From positions 1 to 39,295 of the forward strand of contig DAIDHN010000038.1 of NCBI GenBank assembly GCA_027459665.1: 39,295 nucleotides of DNA, read 5' to 3'. The position numbers were made by a program, and so were the translations under genes. This DNA comes from Chthonomonadaceae bacterium (lineage in GTDB: Bacteria; Armatimonadota; Chthonomonadetes; Chthonomonadales; Chthonomonadaceae). Numbering within the stretch: the stretch's first letter is position 1; every line of letters begins with the position of its first letter. The notes under the pieces are model-generated. The model was not told the DNA's origin and ran no database searches. It was given only the letters and a program-made list of their open reading frames with translations. Shown in pieces: positions 18,209 through 27,209 of this stretch.

Positions 18209-18898
18209 ATGAAAAAAAATGCATGGGGAATCCTTTCCCTAATGCTCTTTGCTGCACTGCTGCTTGCCACACTGCCTGCACTGGCACGGCCCCATTTTGG
18301 AGGTGGTTCATTTGGGCGCAGCGGATCGTTTGGCGGGGGCTTTCACTCATTTGGAGGAGGTAGTTCGTTTGGGCACAGCTCATTCGGCCACAGTTCAGGC
18401 GGATTTCACTTTGGAGGAGGAAGCTCGTTCGGGCACAGCGGGTCGTTTGGAAGAAGTGGATCGTTTGGAAGCGGCAGCAGCCAATCCAGTTCTTTCGGGC
18501 ACAGCGGGTCGTTTGGAAGCTCAGGTTTTGGCGGGCGCTCTACAGGCGCTTATGGGCGCAGCGGGTCGTTTGGAAGAAGCGGATCGTTTGGCCGTTCCTC
18601 AGGCTATACGCATTCTACCTCTACCTACTACATAGGTGGGCGCTCTTACCCCGCGCACTACTACGGGGGCTGGGGTGACTACAGCTACTACTGGGGAACG
18701 CCCGCATGGTATTACTACACGCCTTTTCATCCTGCGTTCTACTACTATCCGCCTGTTATGGGCCAGGGAGGAGTATACTATCCGGGTGGAATCAACTGGT
18801 TTCACCTGCTATTATCCGGCGTTCTCTTCATGGCCGTTCTGGCCGTTCTGGCCAAGGCTTTCAGCAGCAAGGGCCGGGTAAGGTACAGAAACTACTGA
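18209..18898 (+). CDS. Glycine/serine-rich GSFG-repeat membrane protein
   Basis: The function is not recognised. The 229-residue product begins with a signal peptide or anchor (about residues 6-26, ending ALA-RP). A low-complexity region of repeated SFG units (GRSGSFG, GHSGSFG) covers about residues 30-135. A Tyr/Trp-rich segment (about 140-185) and a C-terminal hydrophobic helix, WFHLLLSGVLFMAVLAVLAK, precede a short basic tail. The layout suggests an extracytoplasmic flexible domain tethered to the inner membrane. AGGAG lies nine bases before the ATG. Repeat units differ slightly in DNA, so the array is old enough to have diverged. Confidence 0.65.
   Translation: MKKNAWGILSLMLFAALLLATLPALARPHFGGGSFGRSGSFGGGFHSFGGGSSFGHSSFGHSSGGFHFGGGSSFGHSGSFGRSGSFGSGSSQSSSFGHSGSFGSSGFGGRSTGAYGRSGSFGRSGSFGRSSGYTHSTSTYYIGGRSYPAHYYGGWGDYSYYWGTPAWYYYTPFHPAFYYYPPVMGQGGVYYPGGINWFHLLLSGVLFMAVLAVLAKAFSSKGRVRYRNY
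18299..18600 (+). repeat. Imperfect in-frame tandem repeats encoding SFG units
   Basis: A 23-base unit occurs identically at 18431-18453 and 18497-18519 and with one change at 18554-18576. Shorter copies such as 18314-18334 and 18350-18400 fill the rest. All copies are in frame, so the array can expand or contract without destroying the gene. Confidence 0.8.
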
Positions 18899-18909
18899 AG
18901 GGACAATAC

Positions 18910-19392
18910 ATGACTCAGACAGACAGCAATCTAACATATATAAACGATGCAGCAATTGAGGCCGGGGGGTTGGTACAAGTCATCGTAACACAAACCGACC
19001 CAATAGAGTTTTCGCTTTTTTTGAACCAAAAACAAATTCAGCAAGACGACATAGAAAGCCTGAATGTGTATATCGATGCATCGGTAAACCCCATCAATAC
19101 CTGGGCAAAGCTGTCGCATTATGTAACACAAGTAGACGGTGAAAAACAGATAGAGAGAAAAGAGTTGTTTCCATGCACCATTATGATTACCTGCATGAAA
19201 CACTTTATCCGTATTTACTGCCAGAACCCCGGCAGCAGCGTCGGCCTGTTTATACAGGCAGGCATACACGACAACGGAACAGAGACAACACTGCGTGACC
19301 TTACTGCCTTTACGCTAATGATAAGCAGTCTGTTGGTACAGGCAACTATAAAGGCAACCAATGGCAGCCAGTATTCCCTGCTGCCCATCTAG
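18910..19392 (+). CDS. Hypothetical protein, 160 residues
   Basis: The function is not recognised. The start was set at ATG 18910, 12 bases after the GSFG-repeat gene, with a GGGA ribosome site; the same frame runs further upstream, but only inside the preceding gene. The product has no signal peptide, contains a central CTIMITCMKHFIRIYCQNPG strand/cysteine cluster, and ends in a hydrophobic AFTLMISSLLVQATIK segment. It might associate with the membrane, but this cannot be settled. It has no obvious relationship to the 17741-18187 product despite similar size. Confidence 0.55.
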   Translation: MTQTDSNLTYINDAAIEAGGLVQVIVTQTDPIEFSLFLNQKQIQQDDIESLNVYIDASVNPINTWAKLSHYVTQVDGEKQIERKELFPCTIMITCMKHFIRIYCQNPGSSVGLFIQAGIHDNGTETTLRDLTAFTLMISSLLVQATIKATNGSQYSLLPI

Positions 19393-19429
19393 CAGCAGGC
19401 AGGTATGCAGTGTATAAGGAAGTGTAATT

Positions 19430-20665
19430 ATGTATTGTAAAAAAACCTGGAAAGCCGGCATGCTTCTACTGGCAGGCATGTGCGTCTTGTGTTCCCTTCC
19501 TGTGCAGGCAGCACCCCCCAAGCCCTCCCCGCAGGCCGCTGCCGTCGACCCGGAAGTGATGATTGGCCAAAAAGCTGCCCAGGAGGTGATGAAGGAAGAA
19601 AAAGTAGTCACCAGCGGTCCTGAATGGGAGCGTGTAAACCGTATTGGGGAAACCATTGCCCAGGCAGCCAACCAGTACGCGATCCCCGCAAGTTTTGGCT
19701 CATCAGTACATAAAATATTTCAGTTTCACTTCTACGTTGTGCAAAACAATGATGTAAACGCATTTTCACTGCCGGGCGGTTTTGTGTTTGTAAATACCGG
19801 CCTGCTCAAGTTTGTACACTCAGATGATGAACTGGCAGCAGTACTCGGCCACGAAATAGGCCACGTAGAGCATCACCATGTAATCACGCTGATGCGGCAG
19901 CAAAACAAACTGCAAAGCATTCTCACTCCCCTGCAGCTGGCAGCGCTTGCCCTGGTGCTGACGCACAGCGGCGGCAGCTACACTTCTGGCAAGCAGGGCA
20001 GCGACCTGGCCGGGGCAGGCATGAACCTGATGGAAGCCTCGCAGCTGTATAGCATAGCGCGCATCAATGGATACCGCGTGCATGCTGAAGAAGACGCAGA
20101 CCACACTGGCATCATGCTGCTTACGCACACCCAGTACGACCCTGCCGCCATGTATACCTTTATGCTGCGCCTTTCAACTTATGAGCGCGAACATGGCGAC
20201 CAGATGCTGGGCATTTATCGAGATCACCCTCCCACCCCGCAGCGCATTGCTGCAGCTAAAGCTCTGCTCAACCAGCTGCACATACCTATCTATTTCAGTG
20301 TAGCCGACCCTGCCTGGCGTGCAGTTGTAAAGCCAGTGCAGGTAAACGGGCAGACGCTGCAGCAGATTTCTGTGAAGGGGGTAGATATGGGCACAGTTAC
20401 CGCACAAGACGGCCAAACGGCTCAGCAGCATGCAGAATTGATAGGCAGGCGGATAAACTGGCTGCTTGACAGAGGGCTTGCAGCATTTGAAATTCGCGCC
20501 AATACTGCCACCGGCAGCGTAGTGGCGCGAGGGCTTTCTATTTTTACCCAGGCAGATGCAGCTGCCTGCCACACTACCCTGCAGGCATTGGCAAGCCAGC
20601 TGAGCATGGCGGTAGTGCAGGTGAATGAAATCAAGCAGATGGAACTGGCGGCTGCCGAAAATTGA
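19430..20665 (+). CDS. Secreted M48 family zinc metallopeptidase
   Basis: The 411-residue product has a signal peptide (about residues 1-28, VQA-AP), followed by an M48 catalytic domain. The zinc motif HEIGH lies at residues 141-145 and the distal ligand EEDAD at about 220-224. The preceding VNAFSLPGGFVFVNTGLL is typical of the BepA/LoiP group. That group acts in the periplasm on outer-membrane proteins, so a quality-control role is a reasonable guess. The C-terminal 130 residues, after the peptidase domain, are not recognised. No TPR repeats are seen, unlike BepA. The stop overlaps the next gene's TTG start in TTGA. Confidence 0.88.
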   Translation: MYCKKTWKAGMLLLAGMCVLCSLPVQAAPPKPSPQAAAVDPEVMIGQKAAQEVMKEEKVVTSGPEWERVNRIGETIAQAANQYAIPASFGSSVHKIFQFHFYVVQNNDVNAFSLPGGFVFVNTGLLKFVHSDDELAAVLGHEIGHVEHHHVITLMRQQNKLQSILTPLQLAALALVLTHSGGSYTSGKQGSDLAGAGMNLMEASQLYSIARINGYRVHAEEDADHTGIMLLTHTQYDPAAMYTFMLRLSTYEREHGDQMLGIYRDHPPTPQRIAAAKALLNQLHIPIYFSVADPAWRAVVKPVQVNGQTLQQISVKGVDMGTVTAQDGQTAQQHAELIGRRINWLLDRGLAAFEIRANTATGSVVARGLSIFTQADAAACHTTLQALASQLSMAVVQVNEIKQMELAAAEN

Positions 20666-22293
20666 GAGCAATCAAAACTGCAGGGCTTCTGCTGCAGCTG
20701 CGCCTGCGTATTGCACGCAATAGTATAAACGAGGTACGGCATCGCAGCAAGCTGCTTCTTTTTGTCATAGCGGCAGGCATTGTGCTGCTCGCACTGCTGG
20801 TATTTGCTGGCTCGCTAACTCTGCTTCTTATAGCAAGGCAGCAAAATGCTCTCCCTGAAATAGTTGCCCGTCTTTGCTTCACAGGCTTTTTGCTGCTGCT
20901 GGCCGGTTCGGTGCCTTTTGCAGCCTCCACTCTTGCCCTCTCTGAAGACTACCCGGTTCTTTTCGCCGCACCCATACAACCCGAGGCAGCTATTGCAGCG
21001 CGCCTGCTTGATGCGGCAGTATCAAACAGCGCTCAGTTTGCCGTCATCGGGCTGCCCATGTTTCCTGCCTGTGCATGGATAGCGGGTTATTCGGGCTGGC
21101 AGTGGCTGCTACTTACTGCAGCTGTCTTTCTTTACCTCACCCTGCCCGCCCTGCTTTCAGGCTTTATTTTGCTTGTGCTGCTCCGTCTGCTGGGCGCCGC
21201 CCGTCTGCGCGGGGCAATAGCCATTCTCAACCTGCTTATGGGGGCAGTTACCTGCCTGGCAGTTGTTATAGAAGCACAGCACCTGCCCATTCATTTCAAT
21301 GCTGTGCAGCTAATGCAGTCGCCCGCGCCGCTCACTGCTGCACACTGGCCGCCCGCCGTCTGGATGACACGCCTGCTGCTTTCTTCTGCTCACACGGGTG
21401 TTCTGCTGCAAAATCTGCTCTGGCTTTTTCTTGCCAATCTCGCCCTGTTTGCAGCATGCATGGCTGCAGGCAAAGGGCTGCAGGAAGAATTGGGAGATGC
21501 ACTGGCCGCAACAGAAAAAAATGCCGTTCGAAGCCTGCGCGGGGGCGAATGGCAGTGGCTGCCTTCGCCACTCGGAATGATGGCCTCGCGAGATACCCGC
21601 ATGGTGCTGAGAGACCCCATGCTTCTCTCACAGCTGGGCGTGCCGGTTCTGCTTTACCTCACACCCTATATGCTGGCAGTGCAAAACAGCGACCCGGCTT
21701 CCAGAGAGCTGCTTTTCCCCTTCGCAGCAGGAGTGGTGGTGTTTATACTGTATATGCAAACTAGTATTCTTACTCTTTCGCTGCCGGGCATGGATGCACA
21801 GGCTTTCTGGATCATTCTGGCAGCGCCGCAGCCTATTCAGCGTACGCTGGTTGCCAAGTGGCTGGTGGGCTTTCTCTTTTGCAGCGTTACCGCTGCAGCG
21901 CTGATATTGATTGCAGGCATCTCTTTTTCAGCCTCGCCTGCCGCACTCATACTATGCAGTGCAGTGATTTTGTGCAGCGCTGCAGCACTCTGCGGCCTGG
22001 GCACAGGCATTGCAGCGCTTTTTCCAAAGTTTATACACGCCAACCCATCGCTCAGAGTAAGCAACCTGGCTCTTATCGCTGGTTTTTTTGCCTCTGCCGC
22101 TTACACTCTTCTCTCTGTACTGCTGCTGGCAGGCGCATGGTGGATAGATCAAAACAGCACAGCCGGCTCGCTGCACAAAATTTGGGCAATACTCATGCTG
22201 CTGCTCTATCTTCTGCTCAGCGCGGTTTGCACTGCCCTGCCTATAGGGCTTGGGGCAGCGCGGCTGCAGCAATATGAATGGGCACAGGCATGA
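20662..22293 (+). CDS. Putative ABC-2-like exporter membrane subunit
   Basis: The 543-residue product is strongly hydrophobic, with roughly a dozen predicted transmembrane helices in two groups separated by a polar cytoplasmic segment (about residues 280-310, including DALAATEKNAVRSLRGG). This layout fits large ABC exporter permeases. Translation starts at TTG 20662, overlapping the M48 gene's TGA; the ribosome site is weak, which favours coupling. No ATPase gene is adjacent, so its energising subunit would have to be elsewhere. An orphan transporter or a different membrane protein family is also possible. Confidence 0.6.
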   Translation: MRAIKTAGLLLQLRLRIARNSINEVRHRSKLLLFVIAAGIVLLALLVFAGSLTLLLIARQQNALPEIVARLCFTGFLLLLAGSVPFAASTLALSEDYPVLFAAPIQPEAAIAARLLDAAVSNSAQFAVIGLPMFPACAWIAGYSGWQWLLLTAAVFLYLTLPALLSGFILLVLLRLLGAARLRGAIAILNLLMGAVTCLAVVIEAQHLPIHFNAVQLMQSPAPLTAAHWPPAVWMTRLLLSSAHTGVLLQNLLWLFLANLALFAACMAAGKGLQEELGDALAATEKNAVRSLRGGEWQWLPSPLGMMASRDTRMVLRDPMLLSQLGVPVLLYLTPYMLAVQNSDPASRELLFPFAAGVVVFILYMQTSILTLSLPGMDAQAFWIILAAPQPIQRTLVAKWLVGFLFCSVTAAALILIAGISFSASPAALILCSAVILCSAAALCGLGTGIAALFPKFIHANPSLRVSNLALIAGFFASAAYTLLSVLLLAGAWWIDQNSTAGSLHKIWAILMLLLYLLLSAVCTALPIGLGAARLQQYEWAQA

Positions 22294-23042
22294 CTCAAAA
22301 CACCACGCAGATGCCCGCATCTGCAAAACGCATGCAAATTACTGCGGTAGTCGTAACCGGCCTGCTTGCACTGCTCAGTCTGCCCTCTGTACTGCAATGG
22401 CAAAAAAACCATGAGCAGCAAACACTCAGTCTCTCGCACCTGCACAGGCTTGCCTATTCGCTGCAGCTGTACGCACAGGATTACGACGACGCGCTGCCTG
22501 AACCTATTGCGCCCTCTTCCTGCCTAGACTGGACTACGCGCCTGCGCGGCTACTACGACAACCGCCAGGAACTGCAAAACCCCTCCAACCCATTTCAGCG
22601 CCCAATAAAAGACCACGCAACAGGGTGCCCCATTCACAGCGGCTATGCCCTGAATCAGCGCTTCTACGGCCAGTTTTCCCCTGGCCCGTTTCCATTTTAC
22701 AACCTGGTGCTGCCCGCCCAAACAGCCCTTCTCGTAGAAGCAGGCCCCATGTGGAAAACCACAGGCAGGGCAGAGCAAAACTCTGCATCCCCACAGCCCT
22801 GGGGCAGTTTTGCATACACCGACACCCTGCAGCGCTTTAACGGCCTCGTGCCGTTTCCCTCCACCCACAACCACAAACTATGCCTTGCTGCAGCAGACGG
22901 CCATGCAGTATGCGTACGAGTTGCACACTATTCCCCCGCAGACGGGCCGCACAATACAATGCTGGGGCGCATAGGTTCGCATATGTACAACTGGAACGGC
23001 GGCCGACCCAACGGCCATGCCGACCAGCCCCCGCAAGAATAA
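22290..23042 (+). CDS. DUF1559-like (H-X9-DG) pseudopilin-related protein
   Basis: The 250-residue product has one N-terminal membrane helix (about residues 17-34), followed by LHRLAYSLQLYAQDYDDALPE, and ends with a HNHKLCLAAADGH segment. This arrangement matches the DUF1559/H-X9-DG proteins abundant in Armatimonadota and Planctomycetota, which resemble type II pseudopilins. The usual prepilin cleavage motif (GFTLIE-like) is absent here, so it may stay anchored. ATG 22290 overlaps the upstream stop as ATGA; an in-frame ATG at 22278 is the alternative. Confidence 0.62.
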   Translation: MTQNTTQMPASAKRMQITAVVVTGLLALLSLPSVLQWQKNHEQQTLSLSHLHRLAYSLQLYAQDYDDALPEPIAPSSCLDWTTRLRGYYDNRQELQNPSNPFQRPIKDHATGCPIHSGYALNQRFYGQFSPGPFPFYNLVLPAQTALLVEAGPMWKTTGRAEQNSASPQPWGSFAYTDTLQRFNGLVPFPSTHNHKLCLAAADGHAVCVRVAHYSPADGPHNTMLGRIGSHMYNWNGGRPNGHADQPPQE

Positions 23043-23073
23043 ACTCCTGCCGCTTGCCGCGGCAGGAGTTTAT
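23041..23073. terminator. Bidirectional hairpin between convergent genes
   Basis: A perfect 14-base stem (23041-23054 with 23060-23073, loop TTGCC) starts in the stop codon of the DUF1559-like gene. Short T-rich stretches flank it on both strands (TTTATT), so it could terminate both the rightward operon and the leftward subtilase transcript. Confidence 0.7.
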
Positions 23074-23106
23074 TGGCGTTGTTCTGAGGAGGGGAACAAA
23101 AATCAG

Positions 23107-24324
23107 CTAATTGTCTCCCTCTGTGGCGCTTTGAATGTCGATCACCCCTTCGCCCAGATAATCTGAATAGAGAGGGTTCAGATCGCTAATATCGTAGGCA
23201 GAGCCGCATATTTGAGACACCGCATCATCTACCGACATCTCTGAGTTATGATAAAGCACATCTGCCGCCTCTGCCGAAACAAAAGGTGCCGCAAAGGAGG
23301 TGCCCGACCAGGTGGCATACCCGCCATTGTAGAAGGTGCTGCGCACATCTACCCCCGGGGCGCACACGCATACATTCTGGCCGTAATTTGACCAGGCTGC
23401 TTTCACATTACTAGAATCTACAGCAGCTACAGCTACTACATTGGGCAGGGCGGCGGGATAATGCGGCGCCATGCTGCCATCGTTGCCATCTGCCGCCACC
23501 ACTATTACCCCGTTGTTGTAGGCGTCTTCTACGGCATCTTCCAGGGCGTCGCTGTAGGTAGAAGTACCCAGGCTCAGGTTGATCACCGTGGCTCCATGAT
23601 GAATGGCATATTCTATCCCCATCACCACAGACATCACCGAACCATTTCCATCGCCATTCAGCACGCGAATGGGCATAATTGCAGCCCCAGGCGCCATTTT
23701 TGCAATAATGCCCGCTACCATGGTCCCGTGCCCCGCTGCTTCATTGGTAGCGCCGTCTGGCACATCCTGGGGAGGGAGAGCAGGGTTCAGCACATTGTAC
23801 CCCGCAGTCAGGTGCCCCTGCAGCGCCGGGTGCTGAAGGTCAACACCTGTGTCCAGCACAGCTACTACCTGCCCTGCGCCGGCATTGTCATCAAGGCTGC
23901 CTCCGCCAATTTGAGAGTAGCTGCCTGAAAACGCGTAATTGCCCGGGAGGCCGCTGGCATCGAAAGCAACGTGTATTTGAACGCTGTGCACCTCAGGATC
24001 GGTTACTGCCGAGTTACCCTCGGCAGATCGCGTTTGCGCAGAGCCTGCCAGCAAGGTCTGCAGCTGCGCATCGGTCATGCCTTCTGCAGGAAGCATACTG
24101 CAAATGCCTCCCCCGTCGGCTATATCCTCAACGGTCGCTCCAAACTGCGCTGCCAGTGCATATGCATCCACACCCGGTTGAAGTGCTACCACAATGCCGC
24201 TGTCTATTCCATCTTGCGCACAAGCCATTTTTGGCATCAGCAGGCAGCATACGCAGAGCATCAGCACTGCAAATCTGCCAGAAATAAACCTGGAAGTAGA
24301 GTGGCCCAAAGCTTTTGCAACCAT
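23107..24324 (-). CDS. Secreted subtilisin-like serine protease (S8)
   Basis: The 405-residue product has a signal peptide (about residues 15-36, ending ACA-QD), a prodomain-like region to about residue 120, and a subtilase domain. The catalytic triad is intact: aspartate 158 in AVLDTGVD, histidine 199 in GHGTMVAG, and serine 343 in SGTSFAAP. The oxyanion asparagine lies in AADGNDGS (about N281). AGGAG lies eight bases before the ATG. It is the last gene of the sigma/anti-sigma/CHAT operon, 20 bases behind the CHAT gene, so it is presumably induced with it. Its extracytoplasmic location contrasts with the cytoplasmic CHAT protease. Confidence 0.93.
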   Translation of the reverse strand: MVAKALGHSTSRFISGRFAVLMLCVCCLLMPKMACAQDGIDSGIVVALQPGVDAYALAAQFGATVEDIADGGGICSMLPAEGMTDAQLQTLLAGSAQTRSAEGNSAVTDPEVHSVQIHVAFDASGLPGNYAFSGSYSQIGGGSLDDNAGAGQVVAVLDTGVDLQHPALQGHLTAGYNVLNPALPPQDVPDGATNEAAGHGTMVAGIIAKMAPGAAIMPIRVLNGDGNGSVMSVVMGIEYAIHHGATVINLSLGTSTYSDALEDAVEDAYNNGVIVVAADGNDGSMAPHYPAALPNVVAVAAVDSSNVKAAWSNYGQNVCVCAPGVDVRSTFYNGGYATWSGTSFAAPFVSAEAADVLYHNSEMSVDDAVSQICGSAYDISDLNPLYSDYLGEGVIDIQSATEGDN

Positions 24325-24344
24325 AGTGAAATCTCCTCAGAAAG

Positions 24345-27209
24345 TTAACATCCGCCTACTATCAGAAACGGCGCCCAGTAATAGGAATGCTGCAAAGCCT
24401 CATAAAGCATGGTTTGCGCCTGCTGCAATGCGGCAGAGGCGGTTTTGCCCTGCTGCATGTGTCGATAAAATTCATTCATCAGCCTGTGAGTAGCATGGTC
24501 GTCTGCGGGCCAGAGGCTCACTGCCACCGATCGTGCCCCCGCAAGTAAAAGCCCGCGGGTAAGCCCAAACAACTCATCACCGGGCGCAACATGCACCGCC
24601 CCTGTGCTGCAGGCAGAAAGGGTAACCAGACTGCACCTGAGAGGCATTTCATACAGGTCTCGTGCAGTAAGCCATCCGTCTGCAAATTTCAAGCCTGAAA
24701 AGAGCGGGTTGTCTTCCCTGAATTCGGCATGCGCAGCTACATGTATAATTTGAGCATCTGGTGCCAGTCTGTTGAATGCTTCCAGAGTAGCCTCTTCCCC
24801 CAGCAGCAGTCTGGAGTTGGGCAGCATTGCTGCAACCTGCCTGCATTCTTCCTCTACCTGCTCGTATCCTGCTCCTGCAATGCCCACTACCAGAGAGCTG
24901 GGTTTCAAACCTGCGTTTGAGCTTCCCTCCTGCCTGGTTCTGGCAGCATGCCACACCGAGCTGCTGGGTGTGTAAAGAATTTCGTGATGCAGCAGCATGG
25001 GGCCATCTTCATCCATGAACGCATGAAAAGGAAGGCCGTGCAAATCGCCGTACGGCGCAATCAGCACGCGCGAGGTTTGTACATAGTGAAAAAGCGGTGC
25101 GCACAACAGATTGTGCAGTCTTTTCAGTACACAGTGCAGCACATCGCCTATTTCAGCCGTGTCATTTCCGCTGCAGGGTGTATGGCTCATAAACCGCTGC
25201 ATGTGAAAGCGAAACCGGTGTGCTTCTCTTCGCACAAGGGCCGCATCAGCAAGGTTTCTCACTGCCTGTATCTGTTTGGAAGTAACTACAAACGCCCCCA
25301 CCTCATCTTCCAGCACAAAAAACTCTATCAGGGTTTCATCAGCAGACAGAGTTTGCTGCAGCTGTTCTACAGAAACCGTAGTTCTTCCCTGCAGCCATGC
25401 AGGCCGCTCGCCTGCTCCCAGCAGCATGCACTGATGCTCCAGGCTGCGGTACTGCTGCTCAAGCGCTGTGTATTCCTGTTTGCGCACCTGCCGGCTGTTT
25501 ACCAGTCTCACCTGAGGCTGCAATGCTTCTCCATAGTGGTAGGCCCTGTTCAGGTCGAGGCGGGCCTGCAGCATTTTTTTCTGCAGTTCATACGCTTCCG
25601 GGGTCGTATCCCTGTCGCCCCGCGGGTTCAGATTTACCAGAATGCCTTCCAAAAGAATACGCGATTTACTCTGTTCTACATACTGCATGGCAGTCATAGT
25701 ATCTCCACGATGGCTGCGCTGCAAAAGCAGAGCAACAAGATCGGCATACACTTTTTCTTTTCCATCGAGAAAGGCTACATGAAATTCTTCGGGCACTATA
25801 AGCGTGCGTACGCTCTCCAATGCATCCACTGCCGAAATGTAGTGCCGAATAGCATCAGAAATACGGCTGCACCGGTGCATATACGCACCGATAGCATATT
25901 CGGCCCTGCACTCAAGCCAGCCCCTGCCGCACTTGCGCGCATGGCGCGCCACCATGCTCATCTGCCGCACTGCATTTCTGCCTGTGGCCAAATAGAGGTC
26001 GGCCTGCAGGTATGCGGCTTCTGCCGCCCAGCCGGGCAAATGCGATTTTCGAAAAATTTTGCATGCTTTTGCAGCGGCTTCTTCTGCTTCAACCGGCTTG
26101 TACACGCTGCGATAAATCCAGCCTTTTATCAGAGCGCAGTGTGCCTGCTGCACAGAGTTTTTGGTAGCGGTAAATATCTTTTCCGCCTCCAGTATCTCCT
26201 TCTCAGCCTGCTCCGTTTGCTGCAGCCGCAAATAAACCGAAGCAGAAATGGCATGCGCCCGCGCTCTGTCGTATTCCGACTCAACGGTTTGCAAACCAGC
26301 CATTGCCTTTGCACAACATTCCAGCGCTTCTGGGTAGAGGTTCAAAGCCAGGTAGGCGCCGGCAGCATCTATGTTGCAGCGCACCGCCTCGTGAGTACGG
26401 TGAAAACGCTCAAAAACCGATGCCGACCGCATAAAACAGGTAAGCGCCTGAGTGTAGTTGCCCGAAACATATTCCAGGTACCCCAGGTTGGTATCTACTG
26501 CCGCGGTGTTGATCTCGCTGCCTGCCTGTATAAAAAGATCGCGGGCTGTTTGATAGCGGGAAACGCTTTCTGCAATCCTGTCCAGGTGGGTAAGAGAGTT
26601 TGCAATGTTTACCTGCAGGGTGGCGAGAATTTGCGGGTCTATGGTGCTGCCGAAATGGGCTTCTGCAGCCTGGTACATTTGCAATGCCTGCTCGTAGTCA
26701 TCAGACCGAAAATAGGTGTTTCCCAAATTTACCAGAGCGCGGCCGCAGTCAAGAGACATCCCCGCCTCTTCCATCTCAAGAATGAGTCGTTTGCCCAGTT
26801 TCTCCGCATCAGAGTATCTTCCCAAAATGGCAAAAGAATCAATACTGCCCAATTGAACCGAAAGGCTCAACCCTCTGTCATTACCGCGCAGCGCCGCTTC
26901 GGCTGCCTCCTGCAGCGTCTGCAGCGCAGCATCGTGTCTGGCCAGTGCACGCAGGGCCTGCCCTTGTACGCGCAGTGAACGCGCCTGAGCAAGAGAGTTC
27001 TGCTGCATGGCAAAGAGGGCTGCAGCACAGCATGCCAGCTTTTCAGCCCTGCCTGCATCTGCCTGCAAACAGGCGCCTGCAGATTCAAGCATCTGCTCTG
27101 CAGCATTTTCCTGCATGGCAATGCTCTGCAGCAGAGCCGGCTGTATATCGCCTTCATTCCACCATTGCAGAAATCTGGTTTCCAGTTCAGAAGGCAGGGT
27201 ATGGTTCAT
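24345..27209 (-). CDS. TPR-CHAT caspase-like protease
   Basis: The 954-residue product is cytoplasmic by prediction. About residues 40-480 are TPR-type helical repeats, for example YRLQQTEQAEKEILEAEKIF-like 34-residue units, which usually bind a partner or ligand. A roughly 200-residue linker is followed by a C-terminal CHAT domain (about residue 690 to the end), a clan CD protease fold related to caspases. The catalytic histidine is in HVAAHAEF (about H827) and the cysteine in TLSACSTG (about C867); both are intact, and the downstream GLLLAGARSVAVSLWP block is typical. The start overlaps the anti-sigma stop as ATGA, so synthesis is coupled to that gene. Substrate and trigger are unknown. Confidence 0.92.
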   Translation of the reverse strand: MNHTLPSELETRFLQWWNEGDIQPALLQSIAMQENAAEQMLESAGACLQADAGRAEKLACCAAALFAMQQNSLAQARSLRVQGQALRALARHDAALQTLQEAAEAALRGNDRGLSLSVQLGSIDSFAILGRYSDAEKLGKRLILEMEEAGMSLDCGRALVNLGNTYFRSDDYEQALQMYQAAEAHFGSTIDPQILATLQVNIANSLTHLDRIAESVSRYQTARDLFIQAGSEINTAAVDTNLGYLEYVSGNYTQALTCFMRSASVFERFHRTHEAVRCNIDAAGAYLALNLYPEALECCAKAMAGLQTVESEYDRARAHAISASVYLRLQQTEQAEKEILEAEKIFTATKNSVQQAHCALIKGWIYRSVYKPVEAEEAAAKACKIFRKSHLPGWAAEAAYLQADLYLATGRNAVRQMSMVARHARKCGRGWLECRAEYAIGAYMHRCSRISDAIRHYISAVDALESVRTLIVPEEFHVAFLDGKEKVYADLVALLLQRSHRGDTMTAMQYVEQSKSRILLEGILVNLNPRGDRDTTPEAYELQKKMLQARLDLNRAYHYGEALQPQVRLVNSRQVRKQEYTALEQQYRSLEHQCMLLGAGERPAWLQGRTTVSVEQLQQTLSADETLIEFFVLEDEVGAFVVTSKQIQAVRNLADAALVRREAHRFRFHMQRFMSHTPCSGNDTAEIGDVLHCVLKRLHNLLCAPLFHYVQTSRVLIAPYGDLHGLPFHAFMDEDGPMLLHHEILYTPSSSVWHAARTRQEGSSNAGLKPSSLVVGIAGAGYEQVEEECRQVAAMLPNSRLLLGEEATLEAFNRLAPDAQIIHVAAHAEFREDNPLFSGLKFADGWLTARDLYEMPLRCSLVTLSACSTGAVHVAPGDELFGLTRGLLLAGARSVAVSLWPADDHATHRLMNEFYRHMQQGKTASAALQQAQTMLYEALQHSYYWAPFLIVGGC

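Noticed and set aside
18299-18600. Short spaced repeats that could suggest a CRISPR array
   Set aside because: The repeats are in frame in a coding gene, differ in spacing and encode SFG units; no conserved repeat/spacer structure exists.
24948-26978. 676-codon plus-strand open frame opposite the TPR-CHAT gene
   Set aside because: It is antisense to a confidently identified protein, shows no recognisable domain, and is rich in Cys, His and Arg in the manner of shadow frames.
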